Below are positions 46,472 to 56,608 of a stretch of 64,000 nt of DNA, piece after piece (position 1 is the first letter of the stretch; every line of letters begins with the position of its first letter). Source of the stretch: Canariomyces notabilis (taxonomy: Eukaryota > Ascomycota > Sordariomycetes > Sordariales > Chaetomiaceae); NCBI RefSeq assembly GCF_033297395.1, contig NW_027041825.1, positions 970,228 to 1,034,227 of the forward strand. The letters are read 5' to 3'. The translations under genes were made by a program, and so were the position numbers. Under the pieces are notes generated by a model that was not told the DNA's origin, searched no databases, and saw nothing but the letters and a program-made list of their open reading frames with translations.

Positions 46472-48127
46472 ATGACCGATCTGTTGCGCGTGCTGCCGCA
46501 CTTCCCCGTCGGCCAATATGCTAGACTGCTTCCGGCGCTGGAAAAACACGGTTTGTCGACGAGCGACCTCTTGACCCTCGACGCCGTCGACATTGGGAAG
46601 CGCACCAACCTGCCGCTGCTTGATGTCAAGCGCTTTTGCAGCGCTGTGCTCAATGCCTTGCATGGCGATCTTGGTGTGCTGGGTCCAAAACAAGGACAAG
46701 CAGCATCTCCATCTCCTGCCACCACTTCTGCTCGCCAACTGAAAAACACGGCTGCTTCGCTCGCCGCACAATGGCAGACTATCAGTACCCTCGACCCGAT
46801 CCTTGACGACGCCTTGGGTGGCGGCATCCCTTCGGGTTACGTGACCGAGATCACGGGCGAGTCCGGCACTGGCAAGACGCAGTTTCTCCTCACCCTCCTG
46901 CTGTCGGTGCAGCTGCCTCCTCCTCACGGCCTTGGTCGCCCGGCGCTGTACATCAGCACTGAGGCTCCGCTTCCCACCCGCCGCCTTTCCCAGATGCTCT
47001 CGGCCAACCCGCTCTTCCAGCGCCTTCCCCCCTCAGACCGGCCCTCTCTCGATAACATCATCAGCACCATCACCCCGGACCTCGAGAGCCAAGACCACAT
47101 CCTCTCGTTCCAGGTGCCCGTCGAGATTGAGCGCCGCGGGATCGGCCTCTTGGTACTCGACTCGGTGGCAGCCAACTATCGGGCCGAGTTTGAGCGCTCG
47201 GCCTCCTCCTCGTCGGGCTCCAACATGGGCGCGCGCACCGCCGAGTTGGTCCGGCTAGGGATGCACCTCCGCGAGCTCGCGCAGCGGCACAACTTGGCCG
47301 TGGTCATCGCCAACCAGGTAGCCGACCGCTTTTCCTCCTCTGGTGCTAACAGCAGCAGCAGCGCGGTCCGCCAAACCCCGGGCTCATCTTCATCCCTCTA
47401 CGCTCACCACAGTAAGCACCCGCACCCGCGGCTGACGCAAGAAAGCCCTCTTGCAACCCGCAGCCGTGCCTTGGGGATAGAGAAGACCCCAGAGGACAAT
47501 CTGCTTCCCTCTTCTTCACCATCAAGCACCCCGCAACCACCACCGCTGGCGCCCTTTTCCCAACCCCAACCCCAAACCCAGCTTCAACCCGAGGACCACC
47601 CAGCCCTGTTACTCGACCACCAACAAGCGTGGTTCACGGGGTGGGGTGACTCACCGCCCCATCATCATCACCCGTACCAACACCCGCTCAAGACACCCTC
47701 CCTGGGACTGGTATGGACTACTCAAATTTCGGCGCGCATCGCCCTGTTCCGTCAGCCCGGGCGGCAGCGGCAGCACAACTCTAAAACAGCAACTGCGACG
47801 ACTACCTGGCGGAGGTGGCTCAAGGTTGTGTTTGCGCCGCATGCGAGAGAGTCGGGGCCAGGATTGTCATCATCGTCGTCGCGGGCGGGGGTGCGAGGGC
47901 AAGGTGACCATCAACAGCAAGAACAATGGGGAAAGGATGAGGACCAAGAGGGTGGCGAGGAGGACGATGAGGAGGAGGAGGAGAAGAAGAAGAAGGAAGT
48001 TCTCCCGGAACAACAGAAACAACAACAAAGACAGAGCCAGGAAGGAGCGGTCGAGTTTGAGGTCTGGATGGGTGGCTTGAGGGCTGTTGAGAGTGATGCG
48101 GTTGCAAATGGGGATGTGCCATTATGA
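46472..48127 (+). CDS. RAD57: RAD57-like RecA/RAD51 paralog
   Basis: Single exon of 551 residues. It is a RAD51 paralog that with Rad55 helps load or stabilise Rad51 filaments in recombinational repair. The N-terminal helix-hairpin-like domain (MTDLLRVLPHFPVGQYARLLPALEKHGL..) is followed by the RecA core with Walker A GESGTGKT (about 128-135) and Walker B GLLVLDSVA (about 223-231). The LREL..RHNLAVVIANQVADRF segment and the late DHQQAWFTGWGDSP, LKTPSLGLVWTTQISARIALFR and EFEVWMGGLRAV segments match Rad57/Rhp57 rather than Rad51 or Dmc1. The protein is longer than yeast Rad57 because of disordered insertions, including a Pro/Gln-rich loop (about 310-385) and a strongly acidic, Lys- and Gln-rich loop near the C-terminus. 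The ATG at 46472 matches the usual MTDLL start. Confidence 0.9.
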   Translation: MTDLLRVLPHFPVGQYARLLPALEKHGLSTSDLLTLDAVDIGKRTNLPLLDVKRFCSAVLNALHGDLGVLGPKQGQAASPSPATTSARQLKNTAASLAAQWQTISTLDPILDDALGGGIPSGYVTEITGESGTGKTQFLLTLLLSVQLPPPHGLGRPALYISTEAPLPTRRLSQMLSANPLFQRLPPSDRPSLDNIISTITPDLESQDHILSFQVPVEIERRGIGLLVLDSVAANYRAEFERSASSSSGSNMGARTAELVRLGMHLRELAQRHNLAVVIANQVADRFSSSGANSSSSAVRQTPGSSSSLYAHHSKHPHPRLTQESPLATRSRALGIEKTPEDNLLPSSSPSSTPQPPPLAPFSQPQPQTQLQPEDHPALLLDHQQAWFTGWGDSPPHHHHPYQHPLKTPSLGLVWTTQISARIALFRQPGRQRQHNSKTATATTTWRRWLKVVFAPHARESGPGLSSSSSRAGVRGQGDHQQQEQWGKDEDQEGGEEDDEEEEEKKKKEVLPEQQKQQQRQSQEGAVEFEVWMGGLRAVESDAVANGDVPL

Positions 48128-48759
48128 AAACCACCCCTGAGTTGAATCAGGTGGCGATCCCGGTTTGGTCGGTTGATACAAGGAGCGGAAGGGTGGTGTG
48201 TCTTATTCGTTAGGATATGGATATGATACTGATGTGATTATTATCCGGCGACGTATACAGTCTGATTTGGGTCATCTGTCAATAGGGGTGAGGGGTAGGT
48301 TGAGTGGCATCTGGATGGTCTATGGCATACATAGCGAGTTGTAACTGCTGATTGCGGGGTGTTGAGAGAGTATTTTATAGAGCTGGTACGATGCACCCAA
48401 CACAGTACAATAGGCTAGATGAACATATGTCCCATGTTTCCGTTCCTCCACACGGGGGATAATGCACTTGCATATCATCACACAAGATGACTACAGGTTC
48501 TACGCCCTTGCTCAGATGCCAACCATGTTCGCCAGTCTAATATACTCAAAGTGTCCCTTCCAGACGCCATACCTATAACGCCTCAAGAACGAACATGGAT
48601 TCCGCACCTATCCCAAGCCCTCAACGCCGGCTGATGCACACACACCTCAAGGATACCTCCTCCCCCCAACTACCCAGGATTGAGGAACTTGCCCCCCAAC
48701 TACCCAGGATTGAGGAACTTGCCCCCCAACTACCCAGGATTGAGGAACTTGGCCCCCAA
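48128..48759. other. Convergent intergenic region with tandem repeats
   Basis: 3' regions of RAD57 (+) and RPC2 (-). Apart from the 30-bp tandem array at its right end (48661-48780, entered separately) no feature is seen. Confidence 0.5.
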
Positions 48760-48780
48760 CTACCTAGGATGGGGGAACTT
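48661..48780 (-). repeat. Four tandem 30-bp units at the RPC2 3' end
   Basis: Units are 48661-48690, 48691-48720, 48721-48750 and 48751-48780. The three distal units are identical except for the first base; the unit covering the coding end differs at four or five positions. Each unit, read on the RPC2 strand, carries TAG at the same place (48760, 48730, 48700, 48670 as leftmost bases). 30 is a multiple of three, so all four stops share one frame. The array seems to derive from duplication of the gene's last codons. Confidence 0.92.
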
Positions 48781-51700
48781 GTCCTCCAGCTCGATGCGCA
48801 CGCCCACATTCATACTAATCAGCTCCTGCACCAGCAGCTTGGCCGCGTAGGGCATGGTCATCTGAGTAACCGTGCTCTTGCTCTGGCAAGTCTGGCAGAA
48901 CCCTCTATACCCAATCAGGCCGCACCGCTCGCAAATATCCACTTTGGTCTGGTCCGAGCTGATCATCAGACGCTCCAGCAGCAACTGCGAGGCGCCATAG
49001 GCAATTAGACAGTCGCGCTCCATTTCACCAAGACGAAGACCGCCGTCGCGCGACCGACCCTCGGTCGGCTGCCGCGTGAGGATGGCGCGGGGCCCGCGAG
49101 ACCGCGAGTGCATCTTGTCCTGCACCATGTGCTTCAGCCGCTGGTAGTAGATGGGCCCGTTGAAGAGGTACACCTCGTGGGATTCGCCCGAGATGCCCGA
49201 CGTGAAGTAGTCCTTGCCTTCCCACGAGAAGCCGTGCTCAATGAGGACCTTGCCCATCTCCTCGACGGGGTGCGAGCGGAATGCGTCGCCGAACCCGTAG
49301 TCGCGGCGTCCGGCCACTACCGCTGCTTTCCCTGTGAGGCATTCAAACAGCTTGCCGACTGTCATACGCGACGGGAAACCATGGGGGTTCATGATGATGT
49401 CGGGGACAACGCCCGAATCAGAGAAGGGCAGGTCTTCCTGCTCGACGATGATGCCGACGACGCCTTTCTGGCCGTGGCGTGACGAGAACTTGTCGCCTAT
49501 CTCTGGCCGGCGCGTCTGTCTCGTCTGGACCTTGACTATGTCGTTGTTCTTCTCGGTCCGGGAAATCATGACTTTGTCAATGTAGGCCGGATCGGCAATG
49601 CGATAGTTAATCGCTGCCGGGACGTAGCCGTCAGACCCCCGGTCGTTACCAATGCCCGTTGAAGTCAGGTCAATCGGCGTTTCCTTCAATATCATGGTCT
49701 CCCCAGTTTGGACCCGATACCCCACAACAGCAAGGCCGTCTCTGTCCAAACAGGCATGCTTAGCAATGGTCTTGCCATCTTCGTCTTTTTGGATGGCTCC
49801 TAGCCGGTCCTTTCGCCCGTTGGGATACTTCTGGAGCTCGGCCGTGTACTTGCGGAACACCTGACACCGCCCAAAGCCCCTGTCGCACGACGCCTTGTTC
49901 AGCACCAGCGCGTCTTCAATATCGTAGCCCGAATAGGACATGATGACGACCGTTGCGTTCTGTCCCGCCGGGAGCTTATCGTAGTGGATGAGTTGAATTG
50001 TCTTGGTGATGACCATGGGCCTCTGCGGGTAGACGAGTGTGTAGAGCAGGGTGTCGATGCGGTTGAACTGGTTGTATGCGATGGCTCCGATGGCTTGCTT
50101 ACCCATGGCGCACTGGTATGTATTCCGGGGAGACTGATTGTGGTGGGGGAATGGGATGAGGCCTGCGACCGCACCCAGGATAGTAAAGGGCTCAATCTCC
50201 ACATGCGTCGTCGAACGATTAATGTCGTCCTCCCCTACCGCAATCAGCGCATCGTTTTCCTCGTTGACGTCGAGGTATTCTATTACACCCTGTTTGAGAA
50301 AGTCGTCGAAGGTCGCCTTGCCAAGCTGAAGCAGCCTCAGGTGTTCTGGCCTCAGCTTTGATTTTCCGTCCTTGACTATGATGTAAGGCCGGCAGATACG
50401 CCCCTCGTCGGTGGCGATGTGCACCGCAGAGAAACGGTCGTTGAGATGAATACTAACGAAAGGGGAAATGTGGCCACGACGGCGCATAGTCCTGAACCGC
50501 AATGCAAACTGCTTTGGGTTCCGCGTCAAGGCAAACGGGGTGCCGTTCAAGTGGATAACGTAGGCGCCGTCGCCGTGCAGCCCTAATCCCGTCTGTTTTC
50601 GGATTGGCTGGACACCGCGGACCAGTCCAAAGATGCAGTCCTTGACCGGTTCCTCTTCAGCGTTGGTGGTGATGTGGGTCATGAGCGCCAGGTTCTTCAC
50701 CAAACCGCAGGCTTCACCTTCTGGCGTGTCCGATAGACAGAGCATACCCCACTGTGAAGGGTGAAGAGCTCTGGGCCCACTGACCTTCCTCGTCTTTTCG
50801 AACTGGCTGCTGATACGAGTCATCATACCAAGGGCGGAAATGTAGCTCAAGCGGCTCAGCACATGCGTGACGCCAGCTCTGTTCATGTTGAAGCGCTTCA
50901 CACTCCAATTTCCGCTCTGGATGGCCCTGTTCAAGCCCTGAGTGATGTATTGGCCCTGGCTGCTGATGGGGCCCACCGGATCATAGGCCGACGTACGGTT
51001 GGGCTTCTTGAAGAAATACTCCATGTTCCCCTTCAGGGTGGAGACAAACATTTTGAATAGATCCTCGAATAGAAGAGACAGCAACTGCCCTGCCAGCTCG
51101 AATCTCTTGTTCCCGACAAAGTCGCGATCATCAACCAGCTTTGGGTTGTGCGAAGCCATCAGGACGCGCCGGACCATCATGGCGATGTAGACTGCTTTCG
51201 GATAGAAGTCGAGGTCCTCGATCGTGACGTGGGCAATGATGAGGTTCGCCAGCGCGTCCAACCCTTCCTCGACTGGACTCCGCCGCGGTGCGGCTGTGAA
51301 TCGTCCCTTTTTGGGACCACCCATCTTCACCCGGGCGCCAACGTACTCCAGCGCTTGCTGCTGGGTATACACGCCGAGTCTTGTCGCTTCGAAGAAGTTG
51401 ATGAGAAAGTCGTCCTGGTACAAGGCATCCCCGCCAGCCACAAGCTCCATGATCTCATAGTCGGACAGGCCGCCGAGAGCTTTGAGAACGATGACGATAG
51501 GGATGGGCTCGACGAGGACATTGTGGTTGAGAACAATGCGGTCGTTCTTTAGGCTCGAATCCCTCTTCAGAATGACGTACGTCTTGGACTTGCGTTCATG
51601 TGTCGAACTCGTCACCGAGGCTGTTACGCCGCCCTTGTCATCCGTCTCGACGATTACGCGGTTCTTGCTGAGCTGTTCTTGGATGAGAATGACCTTCTCG

Positions 51701-52327
51701 GTGCCATTAATGATAAAGTAGCCCCCCGGATCCAATGGGCATTCGTTCATGACCTCCATTTGCGCGTTGTTGGCGCCGCTGAGGCAGCATTTTGCACTCT
51801 TGAGCATGACGGGTATCCGGCACAATTGTATGTCTTTCCGAACAATCTTGGTCCTGTCGCGTGTGTATGCAATGTCGACAAAGACGGGCGCAGCATATGT
51901 CATGTCACGAAGCCGGCACTCGTTGGGGGTGACATCGCTGGTGGACTTGTAGTCGCCATCCTGGTCGTTGCGCGTCGGCGTGCCGACACGGATGTCGGTG
52001 AACTCGAGCCAAAAATCCTTCTCCTGATCGCTTCGAATGGAGCGATTTATCCTAACGATATTCTGAATGTCGTGTTCGATGAAGAAGTTGTATGAATCGA
52101 TGTGCTGCTTAACAAGACCTTATTCACGAGAAAAAAAGTTAGTCAAGACCAATCTGACTGCTTTTCATCGCTACAGTGACCTGATCTGGCGCAAACTGAC
52201 CTTTGACCTTGAGAAACGCGGGCAGAAGCTGGTACTTGTCTTCTCTTGTCGATATTGGGTCTGTTAGCTTCTTGCCATTATAAAAGGGCTCTAAAAGAGC
52301 CTCAAATCCGTCATCGATTGCAGCCAT
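48760..52327 (-). CDS. RPC2: RNA polymerase III second-largest subunit (RPC2/Ret1)
   Basis: Two exons on the minus strand: 52327-52201 and 52118-48760, giving 1161 residues, close to yeast Ret1 (about 1150). It forms half of the active-site cleft of RNA polymerase III. Landmarks are SPNECRLRDMTY-like PNECRLRDMTYAAPVFVDI, the fork region SSQFEKTRKVSGPRALHPSQWGMLCLSDTPEGEACGLVKNLALM, the hybrid-binding part VVIMSYSGYDIEDALVLNK, GDKFSSRHGQKGVVG and NPHGFPSRMTVGKLFE, and the anchor zinc motif CERCGLIGYRGFCQTC. The Pol III assignment over RPB2 or RPA135 rests on EEPVKDCIFGLVRGVQPI, the short C-terminus PYAAKLLVQELISMNVGVRIELED and the total length. The intron (donor GTCAGT, acceptor AATAAG, branch CTAAC) lies 42 codons into the gene. 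A 13-A tract (on this strand) sits in the 5' leader. Confidence 0.95.
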
Positions 52328-52386
52328 CTTGGGCCTGCCGAGCGCGACCGGGGGTTTGAATGGTAGACAGAGCCGAGCTGTCAACC

Positions 52387-52399
52387 TTTTTTTTTTTTT
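52387..52399 (-). repeat. 13-nt A tract in the RPC2 5' leader
   Basis: A run of 13 T on the plus strand, 60 bp upstream of the RPC2 start codon. Such tracts often mark nucleosome-depleted promoters; here this is only suggested by position. Confidence 0.7.
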
Positions 52400-53927
52400 C
52401 TTCTCTCCTTTGCCCCGCGATATTTGGTTTATCGCCGATAAGCAGCGATAAGTGAACGTTAGGTGGGGGACGACAGGAGAGGGGCCCGAGAGGGGCTTTA
52501 CAAGCGGCAAGGTCCCCTTACTAGCGAACGTGAGTAATCCGCTGTGTGCCAAGAGCCCCACAGTTTAATACGACCTCAGTTACGAAACTTAAAGGTGAGC
52601 CTCTTAACAAACTTGGCTGAGGAATGGCATCTTCAGTGGAAAGTGCAGGACGGTCTTCTGATTCTCTGGAAATAATATCTGGGGAAATCCCTTATCTGGA
52701 TCGCAGAAGATAGGTGAGCAAGTACCACGATACCTCCGCCAGCCTCCTGAGGCTAAGGTGCCGAGAAGACACTGATGAGTTTAAGCATGCTTTATCTGAC
52801 AGGACCGCGGGCTTTCAGTAGCCTTGCTTACAACCTCGTGGCACTTATTCTAATCTTATTGTTAGGCATGCCTATTGTTATCCTTGCAGTGAAGTGGCAT
52901 GGTACCGTAGGTTCGCCCAAGGGGTCGCGGGCAGTTCCTCTGCATTGATGTGCTGGCAACAGTTATATCACTTGTTCTAATGTTCCCGGAAGAGAAGGCG
53001 ACACCTGCATCGAATCCTGAGTCACCCTGCCTTTCCAGCAGCCAAGTTGTCAATTCGTCCATGGTCTTTGTCTTGTGGTACAATACCCTTCGATCACACC
53101 AGCACCGCTCCGAGGACACTTCACAACATGGCGCTAACGTTGATTGATCTCGCCATCGCACCGCCCTACATGCGTTTCACGTTGACTTGCACTAGACCAT
53201 ACAGAGCGTCGCGCATAGGTATATGTAACAATAGTCTCTTGAAGAGACCTTCACTCACGGTTTGGATTCACCGATCAACACAATGCTACAATCAGAGCGC
53301 TCTAGTAACCATCAGCAGTTCTCACTCTGGAGTTATGTACCTCGTGGCTCGTTGACCTTGACCTCTGCAGTTCTATCAACAATTCCATACCAGGTCAAGT
53401 TACTGTTATAAAGGTCAAGTTGCTCACCGACTTTTACACACGAAACCACACCTGCAGCTCGAATGTGGGGTTGAGGCTGACGGAGTAAGGTATTATAGGT
53501 ATGTACCTACATACAGACTCTAGACAGAACCCCTCCACGACAGCTGCAGCCGTCTCTTCCGTGGATGTCCTATAGGCAGATCTGCTCCTCTCAGATTTCC
53601 CCAGACTTGCCATAGCATTGGGTGGGGAACACTGGCATGCTTCGGTCAATGTTGGGTATCGACACTGTTATCAACGGCTTTTCGGCCGGCAAGAGCATGT
53701 CTCTAGAAGAGCTTGGTTGCCCTCAGCCTCGAAACCTCGGGTTGGTTGACTTTTAAGCCTTGAACTATGAAGGTTGCATCGAGATCGACAGGGAGCTCGG
53801 TGATACCCCTCCATGCAGTTTCGTCGGGCAGTTGTGCGCCCTGCGGGGCAGCACAAGCAGATCTGTTACAGGCCGAGGACCGGTTGCTCTCTTTGATGGC
53901 ATCAACCATAATGGAGAGAAGTCTAGT

Positions 53928-53945
53928 AGCTTAGCGCGCTAAGCT
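53928..53945. repeat. Perfect 18-bp palindrome
   Basis: AGCTTAGCG followed directly by CGCTAAGCT. It is in intergenic DNA about 1.6 kb upstream of RPC2 and 2.7 kb upstream of the PUF gene. The function is unknown. Confidence 0.85.
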
Positions 53946-56608
53946 CACTTCCATTGGTTAACAGTGATAGCAGTGGCAGATTGTTTGACAAGAATGGATT
54001 ACATCTCATCAGATGCGAAGGAGGGGAACAAGGAGAAAGGGGCTGGCTCGGCTGGGGTTGGGCGGGCTTGCAAATGTCGCCATGTGCAGAGTGGATAAAG
54101 AGCTCCACCAGGAAGGAATCCAAACTGCATTACTGCAACGGGCAAAAGAGGGGTTGCAGGTGTTTGGCGGGGTAGTGAAGATGATGAGAAGAGAATCAAC
54201 AATTCCAGCAGGTTGAAGCAAATGAGGATCAAAGAAGGCAACGCCACCAAAGAGCTTCAATTCTCTGCTTCGGGCGGCACGTATGCCATCGGGGGAAGGT
54301 GGCCATGTTTGATGCGCAGATTCCTATCAAAAGTGGCCGTCCATTCCGTATGAATGGCAACCGGTTAAATGCCCTGTCCGACTGCTTCGCCATCCAGTTC
54401 CAAGTTTCCGTGCGGTTGGTCTGTCTGGACGCCAGTTTTGGGAAGGCCTAGAGCGTAGATATAACATCCTGCTATATCGCCACCTACCTGTTGCTTGCGT
54501 CTCGCGGTTCACCGCTCTCATACCCCGCCGAAGTCAATGGCTGAGCGTGCGGAATCGGAGTTCAACGGCTCTCAACCTGCTAGGTGAATTCCTGGATTCC
54601 AAGACACAAGGCCGCACATTACCTTTAGGTAGTCAAGGCCGCGGAGGCAGTTCCTCTTCCGCCCTGCTCGCGTTCTGAGTAGCTCAGTTAGAGCTTCAGC
54701 TCTTCAAACTCCAGAAACACATTTTTTGATGAAGCTTTAGCTCCTTTGTGCTGTGTAACCGCCGCTGTCTGTCAGGTTGCCATCAAACCATGATCCGATG
54801 GTAACCTTAGAAGCAGGGTCCACCACAAGTGTACTATACAGTACATACAAGACAGTACCTTATGTAGGGAGGATGGGCCAGCGGGAAAGACAACGGTTCA
54901 GGGACTCGTACTGTACTGTACGGACATACAGTACACTACGCAGCCGTCAATTCTGGTCGAACACTCAACAGGTGGGACAATTTGACAAGTGGGTGGGGGA
55001 AGGGAGGCAGCGAGTGCGTCGGGGTTGCAGTTAAAGAAGCTGTCTGCTGCCACCGTCCTATCCATGGATCGTACTGCAGCGTCTTGCTGCTGTCCCGTCC
55101 TTGAATCAATACCTTACCTATGTGCACTATAGGTATGTGTACACCGCTGCTTTGACTCTGGCTCCCTTTCAGTCTGGTTTCCCGTTCTCGGTCGGCATAC
55201 CTGTAGGCTTGAGCAGAAGCAATCGATGCAGGGAAAATGGGCAGTAGATGAGATTGTTCTTCCAGGGTCTCGAGTACCTATATCAAATCAACTGACAGCC
55301 AGAGCTGTCTCCCGCATCCAGCATGCACATCTCCCGTCACACCTAAGGTAGGAAAGGGAGCGCCTCCGGGGCTGGTAGCGTGATAGGTCTGCATTGGCGA
55401 TACCCAACATAAACTCCACAACAAGTTCGCTTCGACACCGAGGCAACTGCGGCAGGGGTGAGAACTCACACAAACTTTATGGGTTGCCTATCTCAGTATG
55501 TCAATAGGACATAATGTTGAGAATCTGAGGCCGCCCGGGCGTCCATGTTGGGCAGCAAGAAGCTGGAAGGAGCACCGTTGCTGGGCACTACTAATATCAC
55601 GGCGAGAAGGAATGCACCGTGTTTCAATCCGTCTACCGCATCATCTCCCCTCCAATGTTCGGCTCCGGCTTCTTTTTGTCGATGAGCCGCTGGAGGCGTC
55701 GTAGGTTCTAGGGATCAGCCGGGTTCTCCTTCGCGGTAACTTTGCTTGAGGTGGTGTGGGATTGAAGGCTTTTGCGCAGTGACAGCCATTCGAAGTAGCC
55801 CGCAGGAGGCCCGACCCAATTCCAGGTTGCGAAGGCGGGGGTGTTTTAGCGCAGTGACTAGGGAGGTACTTACAGCACTTACAGTACAATAAGTCACAGA
55901 CACACTCAGGAGCTTGGCCCTAAGTATGTACCCGGCCAGGGGCTTCCAAGTTCACTGGTCGGCCACGCAAGACTGGACTACGCTAGGGCCGCTGCCAGGG
56001 GTTGGCTGGGCTTTGCTGTCCATAAACCGAACCTCACCCAAAAGACCCTGAGAGCGCTTTCTATCCCTTCCTCACCACGCTCCTTTTTGTATACTGTACT
56101 GTTTTCGCCCCTTTGCTGCGGCTCCTGGTCTTCCAGGGCGCAATTTGTGCCAACAGACGTTGTTTCTCCAGGTCAGTACATGGTCGTCTTGATTGCCTCA
56201 GGTCTCTCCCCTGTCTGCCTTGCCGCCTTATTGCAGCCTCAAGCCTTGGACCTCGATTCCGTTCCCGGCGCCCTGAGGCGGGTGTCGGAAAGCCATAGAT
56301 GTGGCGGCGCCGGCGCCAAACAGCGACGCAAGAGACGGGCAGCAGACAGGGATGGACAACCCAGCTCTCCCCAGCCCTCTCGTGACCCTGAATGCCCGTC
56401 CCTTCAGAACTTGTGTGGGATCTACATACCCCTGTCTCGAGCGCACCGCACCGCACAATTCGAACTTCGCACTCTGCCGCCGGCGTCAGATTGCTGACCG
56501 CAAAGCCCTCTTGGTATAGGCATTAGAGAGGAAGATACCCGTCGTCCAATCCGTTCGCGTCGTGTATGAAAAACCCGTGTACCGTTAGTGACAGAGAAGG
56601 CGAGCGAG

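Larger units (their letters stand above)
52328..56608. other. 4.3 kb divergent gene-poor region
   Basis: Between the RPC2 start (-) and the PUF gene start (+). It contains an 18-bp palindrome (53928-53945), several GTAC-centred motifs (53499-53513, 54835-54860, 54908-54935) and a pyrimidine-rich leader before the PUF gene (56050-56130). No gene is supported. Confidence 0.4.

Noticed and set aside
48595..49008. 137-codon plus-strand frame across the tandem repeat
   Set aside because: It is antisense to the RPC2 end and its repeated peptide only reflects the 30-bp array.
48760..52327. Assignment as RPB2 (RNA polymerase II)
   Set aside because: The C-terminus, length and the segment around VKDCIFGLVRGVQPI match Ret1/RPC2; RPB2 has a longer C-terminal region and different ends.
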